A stretch of DNA of 64,000 bases from Alligator mississippiensis (taxonomy: Eukaryota > Chordata > Crocodylia > Alligatoridae). The notes beneath the pieces are model-generated. The model was not told the DNA's origin. It did no database searches and was given only the letters and a program-made list of their open reading frames with translations. The stretch spans positions 217,093,978 to 217,157,977 of the forward strand of contig NC_081828.1 in NCBI RefSeq assembly GCF_030867095.1. Reading direction: 5' to 3'. Below are positions 53,050-64,000 of this stretch, piece by piece; within the stretch, counting starts at the first letter, position 1, and each line of letters starts with the position of its first letter. Position numbers and translations under genes: made by a program.

Positions 53050-54969
53050 CCCTGCGCTTTACAAGCTGGCTTGGAGCGTGCAGGTTCATTGCAGTTGCGT
53101 TGGCTCCATCTCTGCTGAACCGGGCACGATTCCCATTGTGGCACAGTGGCAATGCCACCACTTTGCTGCACCATGCATCCACTCCCTTCCTGTCAGGGAA
53201 GGACATAAACTGCTCCGTGCATCACAGCTCCGGCTTCCCACGTATTTTTTGCCTCCGCCACATGCAGGGCTCCACTGCAGGGCATGGGCATGGGCAAGGG
53301 AAGCCCTTATGCTGCTGGCACTGGGATGCTCGGGGCTCCTCACCCACAGGTCTGCCCACGGGCGGTGGAAGGGTCTTGGCATTGCCCAGCCCGGCTCTCT
53401 TGAGGCTCTCAAGCAGCTGTGACCTGGCTTTCAGAGCCTGGAGAGGACACAGGCTGATCATCCTCGGGGCTGGCCGTAAATAGCTCCAGTATGTGCAGAA
53501 CAGGGCAGAGCCTGGGCAAATGCCAGGGCTTTTCCCAGCTCCCTGGTCAGGTGCTTGGGCAGAGCTCACTAGAAGCAGTTGCCTCCTGGCCCCTGTCGTG
53601 GCCACAACTCCTGGCATCACAGGCCCAGGGCAAGTTTGCCATCCCCGTCCCTGCCCTCCAAGAGCAGACTCGTGCCACCAGGCTCCTGCCTGCCCAGGCT
53701 TGGGCCTGATGGAGCAGGGAGAGCAGGGGAGAGACAAGGGATGAATTTGGGGGCTGGTTCCCCGGCATGAGGGGCAGGGGAGACCCCACACTGCTCTTCT
53801 CCCAGCAGCTGCAATGTTCCCACTTGGAGGGGCAGGGGTTTGCAGGAGCAGCTCAGAGCGCCCTGTCCGTGGGGATGAAGCCGTGTCCCCAGGTCCAGGT
53901 CCCCAGACCCTGGGTCCAGCACTGGGATCTCCGGGGCGGTTCTGACTCTAGCAGCATTTGCAGTTGCAGAGAGCACCCAAAAATGCCTCTCCTTGGACAC
54001 CGCAGTGAGTTTATGGGTTGTTCCTGTCACTGCAAATTAGCATCACAGGGAGGGCAAGCCTGGCACAGCTCCGGCACTTGCTCCGTAAACTCAGGCTGAA
54101 GGTGCCCATGCCCCAATGCTGGGAGACACAGCAGCCATCCCACTTGGCTAGAGCTCCTTGACCCTTTGCATAACAGGCTGGGAGACCACCACCGACCACT
54201 GACCAGGCCCCGGTCACACTAAGGCTCCCTGGAGGAGATGCCCCTTAGACCCTCGTGGTGCAAAACGAGTCCTCAGCTGAGCTCGTGGCAGTGACTGGTG
54301 GTCTCTGATGTATGGGTGGTCCCGAGGCCGATGAGCCAGCGTGAGAGAGGATTAGGTACAAATCATGGCCTAGCTCCGCACGCCTTCCCCAAACACCACA
54401 CACCACAAGCACTCTGGCTCGGCCGAGGCTGGTGGTCATCTTGAAACCGAAGCTGTGGTCCCAGGTTTCTGCGCCGTGATGCAATGGGCTTGGGAAATCT
54501 CCGGAGGGTCTGTCAAGGGGCTGCACGTGAGCTCATGCCTTTGCAATTTCCTTGGGCGATGGAGCAGGTTGCTCAACTGCCCACAGAAGTTCCCCTTTCC
54601 AGTCCCTTAATGGTTGGAAACCTCCTGACATCTATCTTAAATTTATTCATGGCCAAGTTATAGCCCTGTGTTGTTGCACTGAGCCACTCCTTTAGCCTGC
54701 ATAGCTCCCCTGCACCGGCAGTGCTTCAGGTGTATTTATGCACAACGTTCATATTTCTTCTTGGCCTCCCAGACAAGCCAAGCTCTTTTAGTCTGCACTC
54801 TTGCAACAGGCTTTCCGTCTGGTTGGTCATCCTTCCAGGCCCTCTTGCTCAGGTCTCCAGTCCCAGCCAGGCCAGCTGCACGGTGTGCCCCACCAGCCTG
54901 GCTTCTGGTGTGACAGGGAAAGCACTGAGGAAGACCCTGCAGTTGGCCAGACAGTCCTTAGCCCTCACT
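53050..54969. other. Spacer without recognisable gene
   Basis: There are several open frames of 60-190 codons but no domain, signal peptide or consistent splice structure. The stretch is GC-rich up to about 54.2 kb and then becomes more AT-rich. Confidence 0.4.
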
Positions 54970-55410
54970 GGTCCTGTCTACATGTGCATTTATGCCAGCT
55001 TAAATTTACTACGCAGTAAATTACTGCACAGTAAGTGGGAATAGGCAGGTGTCTACATGTGCAGGCGTTAAAGCGCATTAACACTGCACCTGGACTGACT
55101 TGGAACTCAACTTAATCCCACGTCAGTCCTCACACCCAGTGTTAATGTGCAGTAATGCATCCACATGTGCGTTCCTGCACGGTGACGAATCGGGGGTAAA
55201 TTGCAGGTATTGCATGATGCAGGTATCAAACTGCATGACGCAGGTATTGCATCAAATTGCACCAAACTGCATCAAATTGCATGATGCAGATATCAAATTT
55301 ATGCTCATGTCGGTGTAAGTCACTGTGTTTACTGCGCAGTATAGGCACGCATGTGTAAATGCATGCACACACTGCGCAGTTACTGTGCAGTAAATGTGCA
55401 CGTGGAGATG
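54970..55410. repeat. Inverted-repeat-rich element with TACTGCGCAGTA motifs
   Basis: The left end (GTCTACATGTGCATTTATG, ACTGCACAGTAA) is echoed in reverse at the right end (TTACTGTGCAGTAAATGTGC at about 55380). The middle (55205-55295) is a tandem run of TTGCATCAAA / GCATGATGCAGGTAT-type units. It looks like a foldback or MITE-like DNA element with internal tandem growth. The family is unknown. Confidence 0.5.
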
Positions 55411-56879
55411 TGCCTACTGAGAAGGAACAAAAAGAAGGCAACCAAGTGAAAGAGGCCTTCAGAGGCCATTTCACAGCATCTAGTCACTGCCAGGAACAAG
55501 GGGAAACTGCAGGAACTTTTATTGCTTCAGCAGCCAGCGTGGCTGAACACGGCGTTGCCAAACTTCCTGCTTGTAGCAGACAAACTCCTGAGTCTGGGCT
55601 TTAAAACTTGCAAGGATCAGCTTGAAAAAAATCACAAGAGGACACACCTGTGAGACTTTGCCCTGGCTGTCGATGGTTTCAGGGGAACCACCCAGCACGT
55701 GCTTGGTCTGCTCTACTGAACCTCGGCACCCACCCAAAGTCAATGGGGCCAGGGAAAACAGGGGAGTCCTGCCCTGCACAGCAAACACTGTGCCCAGGTG
55801 TCTTAGTTGCCTCTCTCCCTGGGGAGGCTTCCTCCTTTTTCTGGCCGGCACAGCTTAATGAAGGAAATGTAGGGGAAAAAAGGAGTGAGGCTTACTGGTA
55901 GGAGACGTTGAGGTTCTTGAGGCTGGGGGCATGACTTGAGACTTGGGCAGTCAGGCATCTGAGCACAGAGTCAGGACAGGGTTGCTGCGGGGTCTGGAGA
56001 TGATGGTCAAGCAAAGTCCAGATGGGGAAGACAAGACCAGGAACAGGCTAGAGTCAGGAGCCACCGATCTCACCAAGGTCAGGAGCACAGAGTTGCCATC
56101 AGAAGCCAGCCAAGGGGCAGAAACCAGTCATGGAAACCATCAGCATCGGAACAAGGACCAGATCAAGGCACAATGCTGAATCAGGACTATCTACAAGCTC
56201 ACTAGGAGACTCGCTGCATGCACAGCTCAGCCCAGCTGCAGGGCTGAGGCCTCGTCCCAGCACAAGGATGTCCTCATAGATGGGACCGGATACAGCAGTT
56301 CCTATGTGCAGGCTGGGTTTTGAAGGATGTCCATGATGGATGTCTCAGAACGATGTCCCGGTAGGAGGACAAGAAAGTTGAACGCCTGTCAGTTCTGCTT
56401 TAAGGCATCCGCCCCAACTCTAACACTGGGTTTCATCTGCACAGCACCATGCAAGACTATGCCCTGCCATGACCAGCAGTGCCCAAACCTGGATGTTGGG
56501 CAAGTGTAGCCCAACTGTTGGGCACGTGAGTCCAAGTGTACTGCCACACTCAAGTGGCCACACTGCTTCCAAGGTGGGTGCTGGCTTACTTGCTGAATTG
56601 CAAAGGAGGAAGAAGCCCACCATAGCTAGCAAGGTTGCACTGGTCCCTGGAAAACAGAGACCTGATGGGGTCCAAACAGGTTTGTCCATTGGGCTCAGGA
56701 AGTGTCAGCAGCTGGTGTGTGCTCTTCCTGGAGGGAATGAAAAGTAAAAAAGCCAGCGCTGGGCTGGTCTGCATACAAGACAGGCGGACAGTGAAGATGT
56801 AGATTGAGGAGTCAATGGGTGAGAGACAGGCTGGGCTGGGGAGAGAAGGGGCATGAATAGTGGAGAGATACCTGGGCAG
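55411..56879. other. Spacer without recognisable gene
   Basis: No domains, splice structure or known repeats are evident. Short open frames occur on both strands. Confidence 0.4.
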
Positions 56880-58210
56880 TCAGATGTCAAGCAGGTTATA
56901 ATGTGTCATAAATCCAATGTCTATATTTAGTCCATGATTTTTAGTGCCCGGGAGGTTGATGTAGTGGAGTTCATAGGCTCGTCTCTGGGAAGTGTTGTGT
57001 CCATTCCCTTTGAGGATCAGGACTGAGAGATTGGAGAGAGAGTGGCTTTCTTGGGAGAAATGTGCCCCCACCGGTACTTGGGTATTTCTGTCTTTGATGG
57101 ATGTCCAGTGTCTGTTCATTCTGGTGCACAGGCATTGTTTGGTCTCTCCTATGTATTTTCCATAGGGGCATTTGGTGCGTTGGATGAGGTATATCACATT
57201 TCTGGAGGTGCAGCTGTAAGATGCAGGGATGCCGATGGCTCTGTTGTGGGGTGCAGTAATAGTGGGGGTGGTGGAGATGTGTTGGCAGGGTTTGCATTTC
57301 TTGTCCTGGCACGGTCTGGATCCTTTTGGTGTGTTCTGGGCCTGAGGAAGTTTGCTTCTGGTGATGAGGTTGGCGAGGTTCGGTGCTTGTTTGAAGGCTA
57401 GGATGGGTGGCTCTGGGAAGATCTTTTTAAGAATAGGGTCTCTGTCTAGTATGGGTTGCAGTTGTTTGAGGATTTTCCGTACAGGTTCGAGGGAAAGGTG
57501 ATACATCATCACCAGCGGTATGCAATTTGTGGGGGGTTTCTTCTGTACTGCAGCAGTTCTTCACATGGTATCCGGGTGGCTCTTTCAAACATGTGATCTA
57601 CCTCTTTGCAGGAGTGTCCTTGTTGGGTGAAAGCCTTTTTAAGACTGGTGAGGTGGCGATCCCGGGTGCTCTTCAGTACAGATGCGGTGGGATCTGAGGG
57701 CTTGGCTGTGTATCACAGCTTTTTTGGTGTGTTTAGGGTGACTGCTGGTTCTGTGCAGATATGTATGTTAGTCTGTGGGTTTCTTGTATACTGTGGTCTG
57801 TATTTTACCCTTCTGCATACTGATCATTGTGTCTAAAAAGGAGATGTTGGTGCAGGAGTCTGCTAAAGAAAGTTGGATGGAGGGATGGTAATTGTTGAAT
57901 TTCTGATGGAACTCAATCAGAGATTGCAGGTTTTCAGCCCAAATGATGAAGATGTCATCGATGTATCTTAAGTATAGCAAGGGTTTGATGGTGCAGTTCT
58001 TGAGGAAGTCTTCTTCCAGGTGGCTTATAAAAAGTTTTGCATGCTGTGGGGCCATTTTGGTGCCCGTAGCTGTGCCCATCATCTGGAGGAAGTCTTGATT
58101 ATTAAAAGTGAAATTGTTGTGTGTGAGGATGAAGTGTATAAGGTCAGTAATATGTAGTCTTCACGGTTTAGGATGACTATGGCTCCTCCTCCGTCTTGTG
58201 AACGAGGCTT
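56880..58210 (-). mobile_element. Penelope-like retroelement, partial, decayed
   Basis: On the minus strand the right part (57768-58082) encodes a reverse transcriptase segment with MGTATGTKMAPQHAKLFISH and the catalytic motif YIDD in LRYIDDIFIIW. The left part (56880-57512) encodes the C-terminal GIY-YIG endonuclease: CKPCQHISTTP, NVIYLIQRTKCPYGKYIGET and the basic motif TRMNRHW. The order RT then GIY-YIG is diagnostic of Penelope-like elements. The N-terminal region is missing beyond about 58210 and the coding region is interrupted. It is an old, dead copy. Confidence 0.9.
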
Positions 58211-59320
58211 TCTACTCAAAGAGGGACAACCTGCAGTGATTGCTAGACAGCAAGGTTGACATGGGGTTGTGGGTCAGGGGTTGGGAAGACCCCTTGGTTG
58301 GCATGGGAAGTAAAATCTGCCTTCCAAATAAGACACAGTCTTTGCAATCCAGTGCAAAGTGACGCCAGGGAGGAGGCACACGGGCAATGTCTGGATCTTC
58401 CAGCCTGGGGCCGCGATGCTCCAGGTGTCTAGGAAAACTTTGACCACAGTCCAGTCCTTTCAAACACTTGAGCAGACCCAATCCCAGTGACACCTCTAGG
58501 AGTTTGGATGAAGGCTCTATGTTGCTGCCTTGAGAGAAGTAGGGGATGGGGGGAAGTGGAGAGAGTTTAAGGTCATATTTTAAACTTGGTCATAACCAAA
58601 AAAGGCCACATGGGAGAAGGGCAAGTTCTTGAATTAAACTCGAAGCAAAAAGCAACAAAAGGAGCATTGTATCACAACACAGCTTGCATAGGACAGAAAT
58701 ACAGTTTGTGACCCCCCCCAGAAAGGCCAGCAACCCAGCAACATAAACGGTCAAGTTCAAAGAAACTTTCCAGTATTAATGTTGTCCCCTTCTTGTGCTC
58801 AGTATAGGGAGATCAAACCAGAGAACAGGGCCAGATTAATACTGCTTATGAAACACTGGATCAAGCCCACTAGCAAATGCTCTTTACTATTAACAGGTTT
58901 ATACACAGCACATTTCACTAGGGCCTGTGAACAGCACGGTCTCCTGCTACTGTAGGTGGAACATCTTCACAGAGTTTTTCCTTTTCTGCTATCGGCCACG
59001 TCAAATATCTAATCCACCCGCACGGCTTATTATGCAGTTAGGTATTGGATCATGAATGTAGTCAAATGCAGGTACAGATTAGCCCTTACTGAAAACCTCA
59101 GACGACTACCTTGGGCAAGAAGGACGAGACGCCATAGTCTCCCTCTCACTGGGCTTCTGCGATGCGGGCTTGTCAGGAGGCATCAGCAGTTGTAAGCATT
59201 TCATTTAACAGCCAATTTGTGTTGGTGCACTAGCACCCTCGGGCAACGGTGAGCAAAGGTATAGCCACACAGGGTCTATAGAAGAATTTCTACTTTACCT
59301 TTTTAAATCTGTCTAAACAG
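58211..59320. other. Spacer without recognisable gene
   Basis: This is AT-richer sequence than the cathelicidin cluster. No domain or repeat family is recognised. Confidence 0.4.
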
Positions 59321-59324
59321 AGAT

Positions 59325-59410
59325 CATAGAAACATAGAAAACGAGGTTGGAAAGGACCTCAGGAGGTCCCGTTTAGTCCAACCCCCTGCTCCAAGCAGGA
59401 AAAATCCCTT
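59325..59410 (-). repeat. CR1 LINE 3' tail
   Basis: The antisense tail reads ATCATAGAAACATAGAAAAC, then GTTGGAAAGGACCTCAGGAG and TTTAGTCCAACCCCCTGCTC. It is one of the better preserved tails in the window. Confidence 0.9.
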
Positions 59411-59721
59411 GCTGCAAGCCAGTAAAGCCCAGGTTGCATGTAACTCAGCAGCAACCTGTGGGATACAGGCTCAGGGCTTTAAAAGGCATTCAGGTGCCCA
59501 AGTTCATGCATTGGTGATTAGTGAAGAAATCCTGAGCACGTTCACATGGGGACCGTGCAGATGTTCCCGGGCTCTGGGTCCACTCGGTTACTGTTTGTGT
59601 AGGGCAAGCAAGGAGGAAAGCGGTCCCCCAAGAGTAGCTGGGACAGGTGGAGGAAGTTGCTCTAATTAAACACTGAAGCCAACATCTCCACCGCTGCCCG
59701 GTGAGCTTGGAGTTTGCGGTT

Positions 59722-59789
59722 TGGAAGGAAGGAAGGAAGGAAGGAAGGAAGGAAGGAAGGAAGGAAGGAAGGAAGGAAGGAAGGAAGGA
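59722..59789 (+). repeat. GGAA tetranucleotide microsatellite
   Basis: About 16 to 17 uninterrupted GGAA units are present. Such arrays can bind ETS-type factors and are usually length-polymorphic. No gene context is visible. Confidence 0.95.
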
Positions 59790-60699
59790 CGTTGGAGACC
59801 CATGCCATCTATCTGTTGCACATGTGCCTCCTGCAGCAGGTGGTGGTGAACCTAAGGCTGTACGGGCCCACCGCCTTGGTGAGGCCACATTCTTCGCTCC
59901 CAGTCTTCGTGCAGCTCCGAATCCTAATAACCGGACCGGTTCCTGATGAGAGAGAGAAAGAGATGAGCAGCTAGTGCTGAGACAGGACTCCCCTTGTCCT
60001 CCCTGCCACGTGAGCCTGATGCGCTGCCCGAGCCCTGCGGCTCCGGGGACCCCAGAGATACGAGCACTGCCGCAGTCACGGCATTTCCGTCGCAGGGTTG
60101 ATCTCGGACGTGCCGCTCGCCAACGAGGTGGCAGCCCAATGCAAGGCTCACCTGCCCACGTCTGCCACCCACTCCCGCATGGGGGAAAGGAAGAGGCAAG
60201 GGTATTTCAAAAAGCCCAACCTTACTGCATATCACTCTGAGGACTTGGCAATACTGTCCAGGGCCTGCCAGGCAGAAATCGCCGCCATCGGTGCATTCTG
60301 TGTAAGGGGACGTTTGTAGGCACATACGACACACAAGAGCTTCCCCTGCAAAGAACGGAGATGCAAACGGCCAGCAGGTCCTTGACACGAGGGACACAAA
60401 CCCACAGGGAAGGAAGAGAAAACAAGCCAGAGGTGGGGAGAAAAGGCAGACAAGACTTGAAGGGAGACAGAGGGAGGAATGAAAAGGAAGAAAAACATGT
60501 CCCAGCAGCTTTGCTGCTGCACCTTCATGGGAAGAGGCTGAGAAGTCATTTCTCCTTCGGTGCCCAGTCACCAGTGTTGTATATAAATGCCTACACAGAC
60601 TCCAGGCCAGGCTTGCACCTGGTGTCAGCCAGCACAGGAATAAAAGGAATATAGGTGGGGAAGAGGAAAGGCCGAGTCCTGATAACTAAAGAGCACATC
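59790..60699. other. Spacer without recognisable gene
   Basis: There are open frames on both strands, including 215 codons at 59924-60571, but none has a recognisable domain, and the longest ones overlap antisense to each other. I could not support a gene. Confidence 0.4.
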
Positions 60700-60880
60700 A
60701 GAGAGCTTTGAACCAGCTTGAATGAACTCAAGAGAGCAGGGCTCGATGACAGTCACCACGGGGGCATGGAGGCATGGTCAGAGGGGAGTGCTAAGCCCTT
60801 AGCAAAAATATTTCCGAAGCTGTGGGAGCCAAGTAGGGCTCCGGACAAGTGGAGAAGGGCCAGCGTTAACAAAACTGATC
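60700..60880 (+). mobile_element. Old CR1 reverse transcriptase scrap
   Basis: It translates to LAKIFPKLWEPSRAPDKWRR, recognisable as the CR1 segment that reads ARVFESSWRSGEVPEAWKKA in the copy at 49650-50050. It is heavily decayed. Confidence 0.6.
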
Positions 60881-61579
60881 TCCTCCCTCGACCACATAAC
60901 GGCTGGGGCTGTGCAGTGAATGCAGCGGGCATAGCGCACCGCTGACCTGCTTGTGTGCAAATTGGAGAAATGAGAGCTGGATCGAAATCCCTACAAGAGG
61001 GGGAGATAATTAACTCAATAACCATAAGCAACGGATCATTATTAATGTTTCAACATATATGGGTGCTAGACTTCCTGAGCTGACATGAAACTGGGAAGGA
61101 CTGGGAGTGCACTGGAGGGCAGGGGCAGGGTTGAAAAGGATCTGGAGAGACTGGAAAGCTGGGCTAGTCCTGGGAAGGTGAACAACGGCAGCACAATTTT
61201 TGAGTGTCCCCTGGCACATTCATTGACTTTTGCACCGAGCTGGACTCCTGCTCCAGTGCCAGGACATCAGGCTTCAGCGCCGTGTGTCAATGGAGAGACA
61301 CGTGGCCTCGGTGGTCTGGAAGCTGGCGAACCCTGACAGCCTGAAGCGTGTGGACAACCAGCTTGGCATGTGGTGGACAACAGAGGGACAACTGTCCCTC
61401 TGCCAAAGCCTAGTTGCGGTGGCCACTTCCATGCATGGTATGAGGTGGGGGAGATGTGCGCGCACAGCTACCATAGCTCCCCAGCTCCTCCTACAACCCA
61501 CAGCCCATGCCTCAGTTTCCCCTGTGGCAAGCAGCCCAGCAGTGCAGGTGGTTCTGCAGTGCAGGCCTTGATAAACCAG

Positions 61580-62350
61580 AAAAATGGTCATTAATCAAAT
61601 GAACTTCAAAAAGGACAACTGAAAAGTCCTGCACTTGGAAAAGAACAACTGCACGTGCAAATGCAGGCAGGGGAAGGCCTGGCCGGGCAGCAAAACTGCA
61701 GAAATGGAGCTGGGGATGGCAGGGCACTGCGAGCTAAATAGAAGTTGGCATGTTCTTGCGGGGGGGAAAAGGCCGGACAAGTAATGGACATGTATTGCAG
61801 GAGCATCATTTGTAAGTCACAACAAGATACCGGTATTCCTCCTCTCTCTTTAGGAGAGGTTGTGGCCTCCACAGGAGAACTGCGCCCACTTTGGGGCATG
61901 ACACGTCAAGAAAAATGAGGACAAATTGGAAAGAGTCCAGAGAAGAACAAGAAAAATTACTAGAGATCGAGAAAGCATGGCATGCAACAAAAAGCACTGG
62001 GATTATGTAGTCTGGGGAAGAGAAGACTGAAGAGGGGTTGCGGGGAACCAAGTTAAGTCTTCAAATACCTGGAGACAGACTATTTTCTGAGACCGCGGGA
62101 GGCAGGACAAGAAGTGACTATTTTAAACAGCAATGGGAGAAATGCAGATTGGAGATGAGGAAGAGCCTCCTCACTTTAAGCACTGGAAAAAATACCCTGA
62201 AAGGTCGTGATATCTCTGTCATTGGAAGCTTTTGAGAGCAGGTTAAAAAAACACATGTCTGAGGATGATTTAATCAGGGATGATCCTGCTTTGAGCAGGG
62301 CCTGGACTAAGTGACCTCCTGAGCATCCTTCCCATGTTATCTTTCTGCGA
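61580..62350 (+). mobile_element. Old CR1 LINE 3' region
   Basis: From about 61580 the sequence follows the end of CR1 ORF2 in decayed form (around AGTCCTGCACTTGGAAAAGA) and reaches the 3' tail at 62265-62350 (GGGATGATCCTGCTTTGAGC, GGACTAAGTGACCTCCTGAG). It is 5'-truncated and older than the two copies at 46-51 kb. Confidence 0.7.
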
Positions 62351-63499
62351 CTCTTTGGGAGAGACGCATTAAGTCTTAATGAAGTAAGGGAATCTACCCT
62401 ACCCCTTGCCATCTCTTCGGTGTCTGGGTTTTGGTGCTTGCATTGGCCATTAGTTTCTCTCTCCCTGTGCCCGCCAGCCCTCATTTCCAGGACTCGCCGG
62501 TCATGAAGAACAGTGCAAGCAACCCAGCAGAGAAGACCTTCCTCATGACGCATTTCTCTCTCCTATGCCACACAACAGCCAGTTCCAGTCATGCAGAACA
62601 AGCCCGGAGCTGGACATCCAGCAAAATGCAATGATTGAAGACCTAGTCAGAGGAACCATCTGGTATACCCGGCAGTGCCCCAAATCAGGAGCCGATCCCA
62701 GGCCAGTTGCAGAAGAACATACCTTCCTCTATTTATAGAGAGAAAATGCTCTGGGGGAGGTTACTCATTTAATACAAGATGATAAGCCCAGCACATGTTG
62801 CAGGAACATTTCCTTCTCTCAACACCTGCCTACTTGTCTCTGGAAGGACCAGGGGGCATGGATGCTAGCTTGCAATTACAGGGTGTTCTCAATAAATCCC
62901 TCTCAAACACACCCAACCAGACAGGACAAGGCATTAGAGCAGAGGGCTGGGAGACACGGTGGGGCCCGTGGTCAAAACGGAGCCTCATAGCTCTGCAGAA
63001 AACCCGTCCTGGTGGAAAGAAGACAACCGGGAGCGGAGTGAAAAGGGACTGGGGAAGCACATCATGCCAACTGCAGCTCCCCGGAGCATTGCTTTGAATT
63101 AAAGCGGGTGCCATGTCTTAGCACGAACTATTGCCTTTCTTGGTATGTAGTCCACGCAGTCCCCAGGTCTCTTGCTCTCTGATGGGGTAGGAGCATGGCC
63201 CCTGTCTACATTGGAGAGTCTAGGTCCATGGGCGGTGCTAGACTAAAACTTTGCCTGGCCTTAGCACAGGGATGGTAAAGACAATGAAAAGCTCCTTGAC
63301 CCCCCTCTACCCACTAGGCACCCATGGATGACTAGGCACAAGTCTTGCCCCAGGTGCAGTGCTTCAGTATTTCCCCCCAAATCAATTAAGACTCCTGTGC
63401 TGCGAGAAGACTTCACCAAGCCCTCTTGATCACGTACAAAGTGTCCCAACCAACTTCATCACAGAGGCTGGTATGTAATATTTTCCATGCGCTCCATAA
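62351..63499. other. Spacer without recognisable gene
   Basis: No repeats or domains are recognised. Small open frames only. Confidence 0.4.
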
Positions 63500-63725
63500 G
63501 TTTAGGCAGGCAAGGCTCTTTGAGTAGATGTGGTATCTTTTATTAGACCAACTAAATTATTCTTTGCTAGCTTTCGGGCACAAACACCCTGCTTCAGGCA
63601 AGAGTGTTTGTGCCTGAAATCTTGCAAAGAACAATTTTTTCCAGCCATTTAGCTGGTCTAATAAAAGATACCCCATTTCCCCAAAGAATCTTGTCTGCCT
63701 ACATCCTTAGACCGACACGGCTACA
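63500..63725. repeat. Foldback repeat, possibly a Penelope-type terminal repeat
   Basis: Positions 63530-63590 (ATCTTTTATTAGACCAACTA, GCTTTCGGGCACAAACAC) are repeated in reverse at 63606-63670 (GTGTTTGTGCCTGAAATC, GGTCTAATAAAAGAT), giving imperfect arms of about 60 bp. It is followed by TTAGACCGACACGGCTACAA. I associate this type of sequence with terminal regions of Penelope-like elements in reptiles, but that is from memory and unverified. Confidence 0.5.
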
Positions 63726-63855
63726 AGCAACACCTCCATAACTCGATGCCTTTTAAGATGCCTATTGCAGCAAAGCTCCCTCCTTAGACCAACACGGCTA
63801 CAACCAACACCTAACTCGATGCCTTTTAACATGCCTATTGCAGCAAAGCTCTGCT
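63703..63855 (+). repeat. Tandem duplication of about 75-78 bp
   Basis: The unit beginning CCTTAGACCGACACGGCTAC and ending ATTGCAGCAAAGCTC occurs twice in a row with a few differences (GACCAACACGGCTACAACC in the second copy). Confidence 0.85.
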
Positions 63856-64000
63856 TCACGTTGTTTGGCCAAACTGAAGCTCTGCTACCAGGCCGCTTTT
63901 TGTTGTAGTCGAAGCAAAGGCTGGGACCTGGCTTGCAGGCTTCTTGTATAATCCTCAGTCTAAAACTTCCAAGTATAAAACCTGAAACCTGGTAGATTAG

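Noticed and set aside
59924-60571. Open frame of 215 codons on the minus strand
   Set aside because: No domain and no splice context. It overlaps other open frames of similar length on the plus strand.

Overview
This is vertebrate genomic DNA, most likely from a crocodilian (alligator-like) and otherwise from a related sauropsid. Genes are split by GT-AG introns. Remnants of CR1 LINEs, a Penelope-like element and MIR SINEs are scattered throughout. The main genes encode reptile-type cathelicidins, the host-defence peptides stored in leukocytes. I recall published alligator cathelicidins that resemble the peptide of copy 2, but I could not check this here. There are no prokaryotic operons, CRISPR arrays, rRNA genes or convincing tRNA genes.

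Positions 1-39000 hold a cluster of seven cathelicidin copies, numbered here by position. Copies 1-4 (462-659, 3278-5681, 11014-12740, 16211-18763) lie on the minus strand. Copies 5-7 (22595-25079, 30176-32067, 35837-38511) lie on the plus strand. The two halves are therefore inverted relative to each other around a centre near 19-22 kb that contains a decayed CR1 LINE. Copies 2-7 each keep four exons with phase-0 introns: signal peptide plus start of the cathelin domain, two further cathelin exons, and a last exon that encodes the antimicrobial peptide. Copy 1 is cut by the window edge and has a stop at codon 6. Copies 1, 2, 5 and 6 form subfamily I (start MQPCR, TATA box about 60 bp upstream). 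Copies 3, 4 and 7 form subfamily II (start MGxxGWGVLL, mature cathelin beginning with Gln).

The six readable last exons encode very different peptides. Copy 2 has a short amphipathic peptide ending in Gly. Copy 3 is Pro/Gly-rich. Copies 4 and 7 are extremely Arg-rich with an RRRGSGSRRG core. Copy 5 is Trp/Pro-rich. Copy 6 has one Cys pair. Except in copy 2, the edges of these exons and the 3' UTRs are conserved while the middle has diverged. Segments are also shared between copies in a patchwork: copy 5 joins a copy-2-like 5' part to a copy-6-like 3' part. This points to repeated duplication, inversion and gene conversion.

The spacers hold a copy-number-variable minisatellite about 1 kb upstream of three subfamily I genes, a MITE-like element with clear target-site duplication, LTR-like fossils and several unclassified repeat families. 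From 39 to 64 kb the window is mostly repeats: a TG-rich tract, an inverted repeat of about 420 bp containing MIR, two 5'-truncated CR1 LINEs in a row (46.45-50.99 kb), a Penelope-like fragment (56.88-58.21 kb), a GGAA microsatellite and older CR1 pieces. One further possible host gene lies at 51623-52963. It encodes a small secreted precursor with a basic two-cysteine tail that I do not recognise.
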